From positions 3,584,001 to 3,648,000 of the forward strand of contig CP030277.1 in assembly GCA_003330885.1 (NCBI GenBank): DNA of 64,000 nt, in the 5' to 3' direction. Source of the DNA: Rhodobiaceae bacterium (GTDB lineage: Bacteria; Pseudomonadota; Alphaproteobacteria; Parvibaculales; Parvibaculaceae). This document shows positions 1 to 9,154 of this stretch, piece after piece. The notes beneath the pieces are model-generated. The model was not told the origin of the DNA and searched no databases. It worked only from the letters and a program-made list of their open reading frames with translations. How positions within the stretch are numbered: position 1 is the stretch's first letter; every line of letters starts with the position of its first letter. The translations under genes and the position numbers were made by a program.

Positions 1-1943
1 TCACGCCGAACCGGCCAGACTGTCTGGGTGTCTATGGCATTGCCCGCGATCTCGCGGCGGCAGGCCTTGGCACACTTAAAGAAAAGGCAGTGCCCGCGAT
101 ATCCGATGCGTTTGAAAGCACTGTTGGTCTTGAGCTCACGTTTGATGAAGAGACAAAAGACGCCTGCCCTGTCTTTGCAGGGCGCATGGTGAAGGGCGTG
201 AAGAACGGGCCGAGCCCGGCCTGGATGCAGGAACGGCTAATCGCAATCGGCCTGCGCCCCATCAACGCGCTAGTCGATATCACCAACTATCTTTCTTACG
301 ACCAGGCACGCCCGCTGCATGTGTATGACGTGTCGAAGCTTAGCGGCACAGTTCGTGCGCGCCTGGGCAAGGGTGAAACTTTCACGGCGCTCGACGGCAA
401 AGAATACAAAGCCGATGATACCATGACGGTGATCGCCGATGATGCCCGCGTGCTGGGTTTTGCAGGTGTCATGGGTGGGGAGACAAGCGGCTCGACGGAA
501 ACAACGACGGACGTTTTCATCGAGAGCGCCTATTTCGATCCGCGCAGAACGGCTGCAACAGGCCGAAAGACGGGCATTGTGTCAGATGCGCGCTACCGGT
601 TTGAGCGAGGCATTGACCCGGCTTCAACCCTGCCGGGTGTTGATCGCGCGGCGGCTATGGTGATGGAGCTTTGCGGTGGCGAAGCGTCGACCATGGTTGT
701 TGCAGGTGAAACACCTGACCATTCCCATGTGATCTCATTTGATCCAGCGCGGGTGTCAAAACTCACCGGCGTCTCCTTGGAAACCACCGAGATCGAAAAA
801 ATCCTAAGCGACCTGGGCTTTGAGGTGACTGTGGGCGAGGGTGGACGTCTTGATGTGGTCCCGCCAAGCTGGCGCCCGGATGTGTTTGGTGAAGCAGACC
901 TTGTAGAAGAAGTGGTCCGTATTCACGGGCTCGAGGAAGTCGTTTCAACACCGCTTCCCAAAGGCCACGCGGTTGCCGACCCAGTCTTGAACCTGCCCCA
1001 GAAGCGCTTGCGCAATGCCAAGCGTGTTTTGGCATCTCGCGGCTTTGTTGAAGCGGTCAACTGGTCCTTCATTCCAAAGGCCCACGCAGAGCTGTTCGGC
1101 GGTGGCGAGAATGCCATCGCGCCTCTGGAGTTGGCCAATCCTATTTCAAGTGACATGAGCCATATGCGGCCAGCCATTCTGCCAGGCCTTATTTCGGCCG
1201 CGGGTCGCAACATGGCCCGTGGTGCGCAGGATGTGATGCTCTTTGAGGTTGCGCAGCAATATGAGGGTGATCAGCCGACCGATCAGATCAATGTCGCGAC
1301 AGGCATTCGTCAGGGGTCAGCCGGAATCGGTGGCGCAGGTCGTCATTGGCAAGGTGCAACGACTGCGGTTGATGTGTTTGACGCGAAATCCGATGCGGCA
1401 GCACTGCTCGCAAGTCTTGGGGCAAAGGTCGACAATCTTCAGGTCGCCGCCGATGCGCCAGCCTGGTATCACCCGGGCCGCTCAGGCGTCTTCCGGATGG
1501 GGCCGAAGAATGTGCTTGCGCGGTTTGGGGAAATTCACCCGAAGATTTTGGATGCGCTCGATGTCGCCGGCCCGATTGTTGCGTTTGAGGTCATGATTGA
1601 CGCGATCCCCAAGCCCAAGGTAAAGCCCACCAAAACCAAGCCTGGACTTACCATCCCGGATCTTCAGCCGGTGCGCCGTGACTTTGCCTTCATCGTTGCA
1701 AAGAACCAGGCCGCTGATGCGCTGGTCCGCGCAGCGGCAGGGGCGGACAAGAAGTTGATCACAGGCGTGACGCTTTTTGATGCGTTTGAGGGCGGAAGCC
1801 TAGGTGCCGACGAAAAGTCGCTGGCAATTGAAGTCACGCTTCAGCCGCAGGAAAAGACTCTGACGGACAAAGAGCTCGAAGCGGTGAGTGACAAAATCGT
1901 CGCCGCTGTCGCGAAAGCCACAGGCGGCAAGCTTCGCGGCTAA
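1..1943 (+). CDS. pheT: Phenylalanyl-tRNA synthetase beta subunit (5' end outside window)
   Basis: Beta chain of the PheS2-PheT2 enzyme that charges tRNA-Phe in the cytoplasm. The reading frame is open from base 3 and begins with TPNRPDCLGVYGIARDLAAA, the conserved stretch after the N-terminal tRNA-binding domain, so the gene is cut by the window edge and the GTG at 90 is not the start. The 646 visible residues hold the B3/B4 editing domain (around GLRPINALVDITNYL), the B5 domain (PPSWRPDVFGEADLVEEVVR), the core, and a C-terminal FDX-ACB domain (VRRDFAFIV). Its stop overlaps the stop of the convergent tetR gene by 4 bases. Family assignment is firm. Confidence 0.97.
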   Translation, partial: TPNRPDCLGVYGIARDLAAAGLGTLKEKAVPAISDAFESTVGLELTFDEETKDACPVFAGRMVKGVKNGPSPAWMQERLIAIGLRPINALVDITNYLSYDQARPLHVYDVSKLSGTVRARLGKGETFTALDGKEYKADDTMTVIADDARVLGFAGVMGGETSGSTETTTDVFIESAYFDPRRTAATGRKTGIVSDARYRFERGIDPASTLPGVDRAAAMVMELCGGEASTMVVAGETPDHSHVISFDPARVSKLTGVSLETTEIEKILSDLGFEVTVGEGGRLDVVPPSWRPDVFGEADLVEEVVRIHGLEEVVSTPLPKGHAVADPVLNLPQKRLRNAKRVLASRGFVEAVNWSFIPKAHAELFGGGENAIAPLELANPISSDMSHMRPAILPGLISAAGRNMARGAQDVMLFEVAQQYEGDQPTDQINVATGIRQGSAGIGGAGRHWQGATTAVDVFDAKSDAAALLASLGAKVDNLQVAADAPAWYHPGRSGVFRMGPKNVLARFGEIHPKILDALDVAGPIVAFEVMIDAIPKPKVKPTKTKPGLTIPDLQPVRRDFAFIVAKNQAADALVRAAAGADKKLITGVTLFDAFEGGSLGADEKSLAIEVTLQPQEKTLTDKELEAVSDKIVAAVAKATGGKLRG

Positions 1944-2512
1944 TTCTTCTTAAGGAGCTGGTCCAGCAGGTAGGACCACGTGCTGGGCCGGTCCATCTTG
2001 CCGCCGGTTGCTCGCGTGTTCTGGGCCCCGATGCTGGCGAGATAGGCAATGTCGGCGGCATGACGGGCACCAGCTTTGTCCAGCCCTGCCTCTTGAAAGA
2101 GCTGCGCAAGATAGGCCCGGCGTCTTTTGTCGACACGGGCAAGGATCGCTCCTGCCGGGTCATAGCTCGCCGCCCAACCGCGCAACACACCTTCGGCTTG
2201 TGCACCCCCATAAGCGTCCGGCGCAGCGCTAACCGCATGCCCTATAAGTCTCTCAAGCTTTGTGCGTCCTGATCCACCATGAGCTTCCACATCATCGATA
2301 ATATGATCTGTGGCGATCTTCTCCCAATGGTCCAGCATCGCGGTGTGGAGTGCTGCCCTGTCCCTAAAATGCCAGTAAAAGCTGCCTTTGGTGACGCCTA
2401 AGCTCTTGGCCAATGGTTCAACGTTGATCGCAGAAGGGCCACCCGCCACCAGTGCCCGAAACGCTGCAGCGATCCAATCTGTTTTACTCAGTTCTTGAGG
2501 TTTTGCACTCAT
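1940..2512 (-). CDS. TetR/AcrR family transcriptional regulator
   Basis: Predicted one-component repressor of 190 aa. The N-terminal helix-turn-helix is clear: residues near 25-50 read LAKSLGVTKGSFYWHFRDR, typical of TetR. The C-terminal ligand domain is not recognisable to a particular subfamily. The frame stays open upstream to 2788, but that extension runs through the operators and the opposite gene, so the ATG at 2512 (MSAKPQELSKTDW) is chosen. It is divergent from two small membrane protein genes, and two palindromes lie in the 94-base gap, so it very probably represses those genes and itself. The ligand is unknown. Confidence 0.9.
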   Translation of the reverse strand: MSAKPQELSKTDWIAAAFRALVAGGPSAINVEPLAKSLGVTKGSFYWHFRDRAALHTAMLDHWEKIATDHIIDDVEAHGGSGRTKLERLIGHAVSAAPDAYGGAQAEGVLRGWAASYDPAGAILARVDKRRRAYLAQLFQEAGLDKAGARHAADIAYLASIGAQNTRATGGKMDRPSTWSYLLDQLLKKN

Positions 2513-2534
2513 GCAAGGCTCCAGTGACAATTTG

Positions 2535-2552
2535 CCATACGCATCCGTATTG
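2535..2552. promoter_or_regulatory. Probable TetR operator, site 1
   Basis: Imperfect inverted repeat CCATACG-CATC-CGTATTG, one mismatch from the perfect palindrome at 2581-2598 (same 7-4-7 layout). It lies 22 bases upstream of the tetR start, where autoregulation would be expected. Confidence 0.7.
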
Positions 2553-2580
2553 ACGGGAGGAGCATATCCAAGGACAGTGT

Positions 2581-2598
2581 CCATACGGAAGCGTATGG
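2581..2598. promoter_or_regulatory. Probable TetR operator, site 2
   Basis: Perfect inverted repeat CCATACG-GAAG-CGTATGG. Its right arm touches the GGAG ribosome-binding site (2597-2600) of the gene starting at 2607, so a bound repressor would cover the transcript start region. The centres of sites 1 and 2 are 46 bases apart. Confidence 0.75.
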
Positions 2599-2606
2599 AG
2601 AATTTC

Positions 2607-2990
2607 ATGACGATAGAACAAATCGCCCTCAGTGTTGCAGCACTTGGCGCCGTAGGGATTGGTTTCACGCACTCGATCCTGGGCGAGCAGGGGATCGTAA
2701 AGCCTATTTTGAAGCGGATGGACTGGGCAGGCGTGCCCCCGGATGCAGATTTCCTGAACAGAACGGTCCGCTTCGCCTGGCATATCACGACGTTTGCCTG
2801 GATCGGGATGGCGGCAATTTTGGTGGGCCCTATGGTCGGAATGGAGGGGCAGCCCGCCTATGCACCGCTCATGATTGCGGTCACATTTCTGGTGACGGGG
2901 ATCGTCACTCTCATCGCCTCGAAAGGACGGCATCTTGCCTGGATTGTCTTTCTCGGCATCGCAGCAGGTGCTGCGTGGCCCTACATTTAG
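2607..2990 (+). CDS. Small multi-pass membrane protein, TetR-controlled
   Basis: A 127-aa hydrophobic protein with about four membrane segments; I do not recognise a named family. Conserved-looking polar residues sit in the membrane: a His in GIGFTHSILGEQG and a WH pair in VRFAWHITTFAW. The ATG at 2607 (MTIEQIALS) is chosen because GGAG lies six bases upstream; the earlier ATG at 2595 falls inside the operator. It lies 12 bases before a second membrane protein gene with the same layout, probably its paralogue and operon partner. The TetR context suggests an induced envelope function, but no substrate can be named. Confidence 0.75.
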   Translation: MTIEQIALSVAALGAVGIGFTHSILGEQGIVKPILKRMDWAGVPPDADFLNRTVRFAWHITTFAWIGMAAILVGPMVGMEGQPAYAPLMIAVTFLVTGIVTLIASKGRHLAWIVFLGIAAGAAWPYI

Positions 2991-3002
2991 GAAAGACGCG
3001 GT

Positions 3003-3383
3003 ATGAACCTTTATGCGATGGCCGCAGCAGTCCTGCTTGCCGGTGGTGTTGTGATCCATGTTTTCTTGGCTGGACGCACCATCCACGCGGAGATGCAGGC
3101 GGCTCTCAATGGGTTTCCGAAGGCCCTTGAGAGCCTCACCTGGCATGCAGTGAGTGTCTGGCTTGCGCTGCATTGTCTATTGGCATTGGCGGGCGCGTTT
3201 TACAGCCATGCTTTACTGACGGGTGCCATCGCCTTTGGAGCTGTCCATGCAGCGCTGCTGGGTGTTCTGTGCCTTGTTGTTTCCCGTGTCCTCTGCCAGT
3301 CCTGGACGGCAATGCGGCAGGGGTACATTTTTCTGGCCATCGCCTGTGCGCTGGGCGGAGCCGCTGCGACGTCATTTGTTTGA
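3003..3383 (+). CDS. Small multi-pass membrane protein, paralogue of the upstream gene
   Basis: A 126-aa protein with about four hydrophobic segments. It resembles the 2607-2990 product: a membrane His after GGVVI in segment 1 (GGVVIHVFLAG) and a WH pair at the start of segment 2 (LTWHAVSVWLALH). Its spacing of 12 bases from the upstream gene supports co-transcription under the TetR operators. Its last 12 bases overlap the convergent gene at 3372-3683. Function unknown. Confidence 0.7.
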   Translation: MNLYAMAAAVLLAGGVVIHVFLAGRTIHAEMQAALNGFPKALESLTWHAVSVWLALHCLLALAGAFYSHALLTGAIAFGAVHAALLGVLCLVVSRVLCQSWTAMRQGYIFLAIACALGGAAATSFV

Positions 3384-3683
3384 GTTAAGTTCAGGCGGCT
3401 TGGAATAGTCGGTGGTCGCTGGCCCCTCGATCTCACGAATGATTCCGTACTCATCTCTCTCAGGCTGGTCCTCATCATAAGAAAGATTGAAGTTGGTGCC
3501 GCCGACGCCCTCTTCCTTTTCGAACTGCCGATCCATCGCGCCAGGGCGGACGGATTGATACTCTTCCTCGATAACAAACGTGCCGCTCTGTGTTGATAAA
3601 TCAATCGCGGGTTTCGCGTCGTCAGCGATGGCGCCTGTAGAAAGAAAAACAAGACTTGTGGAAAGGATAACAAAGGGACGCAT
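3372..3683 (-). CDS. Small secreted protein of unknown function
   Basis: A 103-aa protein with an apparent signal peptide (MRPFVILSTSLVFLSTGAIA, then DDAKP) and a highly acidic, hydrophilic mature part rich in Glu, Asp, Ser and Pro with no predicted membrane segment. The ATG at 3683 is preferred over the one at 3707 because GGAG lies five bases upstream and the signal peptide then begins at the start codon. Likely periplasmic. No family recognised. Confidence 0.6.
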   Translation of the reverse strand: MRPFVILSTSLVFLSTGAIADDAKPAIDLSTQSGTFVIEEEYQSVRPGAMDRQFEKEEGVGGTNFNLSYDEDQPERDEYGIIREIEGPATTDYSKPPELNSNK

Positions 3684-3833
3684 AACGACTCCGCAATTGC
3701 GTGGCATTGAGGAGGCAATTTACCGGAGCTTCCTCCGGAGATTCAAGCGAATGGTTTGACAGGCAACCCGACAATTGGCGCTGCAGTCAGGCCGATCTTG
3801 CTGACAACATCATCGAAATCATAGGGAGATATC

Positions 3834-4478
3834 ATGATGAAACTCTATTCTGGTCCGCTCAGCATGTTTGGGGCGAAAGCCGAGATCGCTTGCCATGAAA
3901 AAGGCGTCGACTTTGATCGCGAGTTTGTCCCTTTCTCTCTTCGCGAACTTTACGCGCCCAAACATGAAGTCGTGAAACGGGTCAACCCGAAGGAACAGGT
4001 GCCGGTCCTTGTTGATGGCGACCTGGAAATATTCGATTCAACGCAAATTTTCGAATATCTGGAGGATGTGCAGCCCGAACCGCCTCTCTGGCCTAAGGAT
4101 AACAAACAAAGGGCGAGAGCACGCCTGGCAGAACTGACATCGGATGAAGTCTTTTTCCCAAATATTGTCTCTCTCATGCCAGCTGGTGCGCAGCGCGTTG
4201 GCCCTGAGGGCGTTGCCGCAGCGCGTGTCGCGATACAGGCGTTCTACGCCAAAGCAGAGAGCGGGCTGATTGGGGACTATCTGGTAGGTGACTACACCTA
4301 TGCCGATATTGCCTTCTATATGGCATCCTATTTTGGCGGATTCTTGGGTGAACCCATCCCGGAAGCATGCCCCCGCCTTATTGAGTGGCATCATCGAGTA
4401 GGAGCACGGCCCGCCGTTCGAAGGGTGGTCGACCCCATGACAGCCTTCCTGAACTCTCATGGGATTGAGGCTGCCTAA
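3834..4478 (+). CDS. Glutathione S-transferase family protein
   Basis: A 214-aa protein with the two-domain GST layout. Residues 1-80 form a thioredoxin-like domain starting MMKLYSGPLSMFGAKAEIA, with the cis-proline region EQVPVLVDGD and the glutathione-contacting DSTQIFEYLE. The rest is the all-helical domain. GGGAG five bases before the ATG supports the start. GST enzymes conjugate glutathione to electrophiles or act as isomerases or reductases; the substrate cannot be read from this sequence. It stands alone, with no evident operon partner. Confidence 0.88.
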   Translation: MMKLYSGPLSMFGAKAEIACHEKGVDFDREFVPFSLRELYAPKHEVVKRVNPKEQVPVLVDGDLEIFDSTQIFEYLEDVQPEPPLWPKDNKQRARARLAELTSDEVFFPNIVSLMPAGAQRVGPEGVAAARVAIQAFYAKAESGLIGDYLVGDYTYADIAFYMASYFGGFLGEPIPEACPRLIEWHHRVGARPAVRRVVDPMTAFLNSHGIEAA

Positions 4479-4577
4479 CGTAGGGGCACTCGACGGATGA
4501 TCCCTAACGAGTCGTTTTCCGCGCTTCTGCTTTAAAACCCTCTGCTTCCCCTTTAAAACAGACGGAGCGGAGGGGAC

Positions 4578-5375
4578 ATGCAGACATCATCATCAGCGAA
4601 CGGCAACTGGCTCAGGCGGGTGGTCGACCGCCAGCTTACTATCGACTCGTGGGACAAGCCCGGCTTGTCGCCGACAAACTGGATCCTGGTTGTCCTGATT
4701 TTCTCCAGCGTGGTGTTGTTCACTTTGGAAACGGAGCCAGCGCTTGCAGGTGCATGGGCCGAGGCGCTCAATTCAGCCAACCTGATTATCCTCTGTGTCT
4801 TTGGCATTGAGTTTCTATTGCGCCTGTGGGCGGCAGGGGAGACGCAGGGGATCAGCGGCGTTACTGAGCGGGCGCGTTATGCAGGCCGTTTCTGGCTGAC
4901 CGTTGATTTCCTCGCTTTTGCGCCGGAGCTCTTGATTGTCGCACTCATGTCAGCGGGCATAGAAATCCCTTTCTCCGTTGAAGGGTTGAAGGCTGTCCGG
5001 CTGATGCGGTTGGTGAAGCTTGCCCGTTTTGTGCCGGCTGCGCAGATGTTGGTAGATGTGATCGAGTCCGTCTGGCGGCAATTGCTGATCAGCTTCTTCC
5101 TCTCAATCACATCGGTCTATTTCGCAGCTGTTGCCATTTATTATGCCGAAGGCGCGGCCAATCCAGAATATTTCGGCTCCATCAGCCGGTCTCTATGGTG
5201 GGCGGTCGTGACACTCACAACGGTGGGGTATGGCGACGCCTATCCAGTGACAGGACTAGGTCAAATACTTGCTGGGGTAATTGCCTTGATTGGGATTGGG
5301 ATTATTGCCTTACCTTCGGGCATTATTGCAGGCGCGTTTATGGAGCGACTTGAGTTCGACCGCCGCGCGAAATGA
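4578..5375 (+). CDS. Voltage-gated-type potassium channel (six-helix ion channel)
   Basis: A 265-aa inner-membrane protein with six predicted helices. The fourth carries regularly spaced basic residues (AVRLMRLVKLARFV), the mark of a voltage sensor, and the pore loop holds the potassium filter TVGYGDAYP after WWAVVTLT. It has no C-terminal RCK or cyclic-nucleotide domain: the protein ends soon after the last helix (MERLEFDRRAK). GGAGGGG lies just before the ATG. The enoyl-CoA hydratase gene follows after 28 bases and may be co-transcribed, but no functional link is evident. Confidence 0.9.
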   Translation: MQTSSSANGNWLRRVVDRQLTIDSWDKPGLSPTNWILVVLIFSSVVLFTLETEPALAGAWAEALNSANLIILCVFGIEFLLRLWAAGETQGISGVTERARYAGRFWLTVDFLAFAPELLIVALMSAGIEIPFSVEGLKAVRLMRLVKLARFVPAAQMLVDVIESVWRQLLISFFLSITSVYFAAVAIYYAEGAANPEYFGSISRSLWWAVVTLTTVGYGDAYPVTGLGQILAGVIALIGIGIIALPSGIIAGAFMERLEFDRRAK

Positions 5376-5403
5376 ATTTCTGACAGCAGACAGGAGCTAT
5401 GCG

Positions 5404-6225
5404 ATGGAACTCAAAACGATCAAGGTTGAGCGTGAACGCCAGATCGCCACTGTCTTTTTGTCCAGACCCCATCGACGCAATGCCTGGACCGGGCGGATGC
5501 ATACAGAATACCGCCATGTCCTGACCGAACTTGATCAAGACAAAGCTGTGCGGGTGATCATTGTGACCGGCGACCCAGAGGGCAAAGCGTTTTGCGCGGG
5601 AGCAGACACGGCTGCACTGGAAGGACATTCGGAGAAAGGCCGTTATGACAGCGGTACCACCGATGATATCGCGAGGCCTGGCTACGGTGTCCAGGAAGAA
5701 TTCGATGCGACCTTTGCCTATCATTTTGGTCTCACTAAACCGGTGATTGCCGCCATCAATGGCGCTGCAGCTGGAATTGGCGTTGTATTGGCCGCCTTTG
5801 CCGACCTGCGTTTTGCGGTGAATGGGGCTAAATTCACGACCGCCCACGGTCGCTTCAACTTCCCCGCCGAATTCGGCCTCTCCTGGGTATTGCCCCGGAT
5901 TGTCGGGCTCACTCATGCCAATGATCTGCTTCTGTCTTCGAGAGTCTTTTTGGCTGAAGAAGCAATGGAGATGGGCTTTTTGAACAAATGCCTGGAGCCA
6001 GACGCGCTGATGCCTGCGGTGTATGAATATGCCCGGATGCTGACCCAGTCGGCTCCTGGCTCGCTGAGGGAGACCAAATGGCAGATCTATTCCGACCAGC
6101 ACAGGAGCGCTGGCGCTGCAGTAGAGGAGGCTGAGCGCCTTCTGGAGGCCATGGCGCAACACCCTGACTACAAAGAAGGCATTAAGGCCTGGATGGAGAA
6201 GCGCCCGGCCAAATGGTCTGCTTAG
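5404..6225 (+). CDS. Enoyl-CoA hydratase/isomerase family protein
   Basis: A 273-aa crotonase-fold enzyme acting on acyl-CoA thioesters. The first oxyanion-hole segment is GKAFCAGADTAALEG and the second is AAINGAAAGIGVVLAAFADL. The substrate loop reads GRFNFPAEFGLSWVLPRIVG, as in hydratases and isomerases that carry the acidic residue in the AEFG position. The ATG at 5404 follows AGGAG; the frame is open farther upstream, but that part overlaps the potassium channel gene. The exact substrate is unknown. Confidence 0.88.
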   Translation: MELKTIKVERERQIATVFLSRPHRRNAWTGRMHTEYRHVLTELDQDKAVRVIIVTGDPEGKAFCAGADTAALEGHSEKGRYDSGTTDDIARPGYGVQEEFDATFAYHFGLTKPVIAAINGAAAGIGVVLAAFADLRFAVNGAKFTTAHGRFNFPAEFGLSWVLPRIVGLTHANDLLLSSRVFLAEEAMEMGFLNKCLEPDALMPAVYEYARMLTQSAPGSLRETKWQIYSDQHRSAGAAVEEAERLLEAMAQHPDYKEGIKAWMEKRPAKWSA

Positions 6226-6232
6226 CCTGCCT

Positions 6233-6922
6233 CTATCCCCTCTGTTCAGAAGCATCCTTCTTTGCGTCGGCCGCAGTCGTGAAAATGGCTAGAATTCGGT
6301 GCAATCCATCGGCACCTCCGCCAATAAGAGCACCGGTCAACAAGATGTCCACAATGCGAAAGACTCCAGCATAATTGAGGCCCTCCGCACCCATCGGCGC
6401 GCCGAGTTCGCCAGGACCAAAAAGCCAGTGAAGCATTTGAATACCTAAGGATGCGGCAATCGTCCCCAGCACAACATTCAGCACAAATACTTCCCGTGCT
6501 GTCGTCGAGCGATATGCCGACAATTCCTGTTGCGCGATGAAAAGTTCATCACGGTCCTTGGTCAGTTTGTTCTTGAGCAGATCGTCAAGGGCGCGCGGAG
6601 GGTCTCCATCGTTGAGCGGTTTTGTTGCTTCGGCGACCAGCCGTTCACGTTCCGCCACTTGCGCCTGGCAGGCCTGAAGCGACTTGAGCAACGAATGGCG
6701 TCCATCCCGGCGCCATATGCCGGTGTAAACCTCAGCGGCTCGTTCCACGAGAAGAGAAATTGCAATAAGCGCAAGGAGACTCGTTCCGAAGGTCTCGAGC
6801 ATCTTCTCGGGCCTGGCCAAAGGAGCCACTTCATTTGTGACCGCGATGAACGCGATGCCCACCGCAAATACGAGCAAAAGGGTCATAATTGCGCGACCGT
6901 CGCGCTGCGAGTGATCTGACAT
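6233..6922 (-). CDS. Membrane protein with central helical region, unknown function
   Basis: About 229 aa. Two hydrophobic segments lie near the N-terminus (IMTLLLVFAVGIAFIAV and LLALIAISLLVERAAEV). A charged, probably coiled-coil stretch of about 90 residues follows, rich in Glu, Lys, Arg and Leu, then two more hydrophobic segments (FVLNVVLGTIAASLGIQML and VDILLTGALIGGGADGLH). The ATG at 6922 (MSDHSQRD) has AAGGGTG upstream; the ATG at 6937 is possible. It is convergent with the enoyl-CoA hydratase gene. No family recognised. Confidence 0.65.
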   Translation of the reverse strand: MSDHSQRDGRAIMTLLLVFAVGIAFIAVTNEVAPLARPEKMLETFGTSLLALIAISLLVERAAEVYTGIWRRDGRHSLLKSLQACQAQVAERERLVAEATKPLNDGDPPRALDDLLKNKLTKDRDELFIAQQELSAYRSTTAREVFVLNVVLGTIAASLGIQMLHWLFGPGELGAPMGAEGLNYAGVFRIVDILLTGALIGGGADGLHRILAIFTTAADAKKDASEQRG

Positions 6923-7038
6923 AGTGGCACCCTTCAAGTTGAACTATGTATATCACCATTAAGAAATATACTGGTCAAACGTTAGTTTCTCGCGCCTTTG
7001 GTGTGGCAGCGAGCACCTGTCGGTGATATATCGCGCCC

Positions 7039-8841
7039 ATGACAGACCTCGCCCATATCCGTAATTTCTCCATCATCGCCCATATTGACCATGGCAAGTC
7101 GACCCTTGCAGATCGGTTGATCCAGACCTGTGGCGGTCTCACCCAACGTGAGATGAAGGAGCAGGTGCTCGACAGCATGGATATCGAGCGGGAGCGGGGC
7201 ATTACGATCAAGGCCCAAACCGTCCGTCTGGACTACAAGGCGGCAGACGGGATCACCTACGAACTCAATCTGATCGACACGCCCGGCCATGTAGATTTTG
7301 CCTATGAGGTGAACCGGTCGCTGGCCGCTTGTGAAGGGTCGCTCTTGGTCGTTGATGCGAGCCAGGGTGTGGAAGCGCAGACACTTGCCAATGTCTATAC
7401 GGCCATTGAAGTCGACCACGAGATCGTGCCCGTTCTGAACAAGATTGATTTGCCTGCCGCTGAACCCGACCGGGTGCGCCAACAGATCGAAGACGTGATC
7501 GGCTTGGATGCCAGTGACGCTGTTGAGATCTCTGCAAAGTCGGGCCTTGGCATTGACGATGTTCTCGAAACCATCGTGACCAAGCTGCCGCCGCCGGCAG
7601 GAGACAGATCAGCGCCTTTGAAGGCAATGCTGGTCGATAGTTGGTATGACGCCTATCTGGGCGTTGTGGTGCTTGTGCGGGTCGTAGACGGTGAACTCAA
7701 AAAGGGCCAGCGTATCAAGATGATGGCCACAGGCGGCGTGTACCCTGTGGACCAGGTTGGCATCTTCCGGCCAAAGAAAGAAAACCTGCCATCGTTGAAA
7801 GCCGGTGAGATTGGCTTCTTTACGGCCTCCATCAAAGAGGTGGCCGACACCGCTGTTGGCGATACCATCACGGATGAAAGACAGCCTTGCGAGACCGCAC
7901 TTGGCGGCTTCCACCCGGCACAGCCGGTTGTTTTTTGTGGGCTCTTCCCGGTAGACGCAGCTCAGTTTGAAGATCTGCGTGAGGCGATGGGGAAGCTTCG
8001 GCTGAACGATTCCAGTTTTGAATTTGAGATGGAAACCAGTGCAGCGCTTGGTTTCGGCTTCCGCTGTGGCTTTCTGGGACTCCTCCATCTGGAAATTGTG
8101 CGCGAGCGGATCGAGCGCGAATTCAACATTGATCTCATCACCACAGCGCCAAGCGTGATCTATCATCTTCATATGGCCGATGGGTCGATGGAAGAAATGC
8201 ACAATCCGGCTGATATGCCTGATGTCATGAAGATCGACCACATTGAAGAGCCATGGATCAAAGCAACAATCCTGGTCCCAGATGAGTATCTAGGCGCAGT
8301 GCTGAAACTCTGCGAGGACCGTCGCGGGTCTCAGATTGATCTGACCTATGCCGGTTCGCGGGCCATGGTCGTCTATAGTCTGCCGCTCAACGAAGTAGTC
8401 ATCGATTTCTACGACCGCCTGAAGTCTGTGACGCGCGGATATGCAAGCTTCGACTACCAGATTGAAAGTTATCAAGAGGACGACCTCGTCAAAATGTCGA
8501 TCCTGGTAAATGAAGAACCGGTTGACGCGTTAGCCACCATTGTTCATCGCTCCCGGGCAGAACAACGCGGCCGGGCCATGTGTGAAAAGCTCAAGGAGTT
8601 GATCCCGCGCCATCTCTTCAAGGTGCCGATCCAGGCAGCACTTGGCGGGCGCATTGTGGCACGCGAGACGATTGCCGCGATGCGGAAAGACGTGACGGCG
8701 AAATGTTACGGCGGTGATGTCAGCCGGAAACGCAAGCTTCTGGACAAACAGAAAGAGGGTAAGAAAAAGATGCGCCAGTTCGGACGCGTCGATATCCCTC
8801 AGGAAGCCTTCATCGCCGCGCTCAAGATGGACGAGAACTGA
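7039..8841 (+). CDS. lepA: Elongation factor 4 (ribosome back-translocase GTPase)
   Basis: A 600-aa translational GTPase, full length for LepA/EF4, which binds stalled or mistranslocated ribosomes. G1 is [10 protein letters not shown]3 is DTPGHVDF and G4 is NKIDLP. The C-terminal EF4-specific domain ends with [20 protein letters not shown]. No Shine-Dalgarno sequence precedes the ATG, and an AT-rich GATATAT box sits about ten bases upstream, so the mRNA may be leaderless. Its final 20 bases overlap the convergent small membrane protein gene. Confidence 0.98.
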   Translation: MTDLAHIRNFSIIAHIDHGKSTLADRLIQTCGGLTQREMKEQVLDSMDIERERGITIKAQTVRLDYKAADGITYELNLIDTPGHVDFAYEVNRSLAACEGSLLVVDASQGVEAQTLANVYTAIEVDHEIVPVLNKIDLPAAEPDRVRQQIEDVIGLDASDAVEISAKSGLGIDDVLETIVTKLPPPAGDRSAPLKAMLVDSWYDAYLGVVVLVRVVDGELKKGQRIKMMATGGVYPVDQVGIFRPKKENLPSLKAGEIGFFTASIKEVADTAVGDTITDERQPCETALGGFHPAQPVVFCGLFPVDAAQFEDLREAMGKLRLNDSSFEFEMETSAALGFGFRCGFLGLLHLEIVRERIEREFNIDLITTAPSVIYHLHMADGSMEEMHNPADMPDVMKIDHIEEPWIKATILVPDEYLGAVLKLCEDRRGSQIDLTYAGSRAMVVYSLPLNEVVIDFYDRLKSVTRGYASFDYQIESYQEDDLVKMSILVNEEPVDALATIVHRSRAEQRGRAMCEKLKELIPRHLFKVPIQAALGGRIVARETIAAMRKDVTAKCYGGDVSRKRKLLDKQKEGKKKMRQFGRVDIPQEAFIAALKMDEN

Positions 8842-9154
8842 GAGCTCGAAGTATCGGGTAGGCACCAAAGAGAGCCGCAAGCAGTCCGAGAGAAAGGACA
8901 GCTGGCAGCTTCAGCACTGCCACGATGGTCGGGTCCCACAATTCAGGAGACACGTAGCGTTGGGTCACAGCCTGCATCAGATTGAGGCTGTCGGGTGACA
9001 GAGAGAACCAGATCTCGCCGCCTGTATGAAAGAGACCGCTGCGCGCAGGGTCCCCGAACAGGTCATAGAGACCTGCCCCCAGAGCCGCCAGAGCAAACGT
9101 GCCCGATAAGAGTATCAGTAGAAGCCGCACAGTGATTGTCCAATAGAAGTGCAT
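8822..9154 (-). CDS. Small membrane protein (member of a tandem pair)
   Basis: A 110-aa protein with an N-terminal membrane helix, a soluble loop ([18 protein letters not shown]) and a C-terminal hydrophobic segment ([18 protein letters not shown]). The layout and loop resemble the next minus-strand gene (LGELWTLLHPATLESTNA), so the two are probably paralogues. The start codon lies in one arm of a strong hairpin (9151-9189) and no ribosome-binding site is visible. The 3' end overlaps lepA by 20 bases. Function unknown. Confidence 0.6.
   Translation of the reverse strand: MHFYWTITVRLLLILLSGTFALAALGAGLYDLFGDPARSGLFHTGGEIWFSLSPDSLNLMQAVTQRYVSPELWDPTIVAVLKLPAVLSLGLLAALFGAYPILRALSSRPS

Noticed and set aside
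2513-2788. Upstream extension of the first TetR frame to 2788
   Set aside because: It would cross both operators and the start of the opposite gene; the TetR fold begins at the ATG at 2512.
5338-6255. 305-codon minus-strand ORF opposite the enoyl-CoA hydratase gene
   Set aside because: Fully antisense to a gene with clear crotonase motifs; no recognisable protein.
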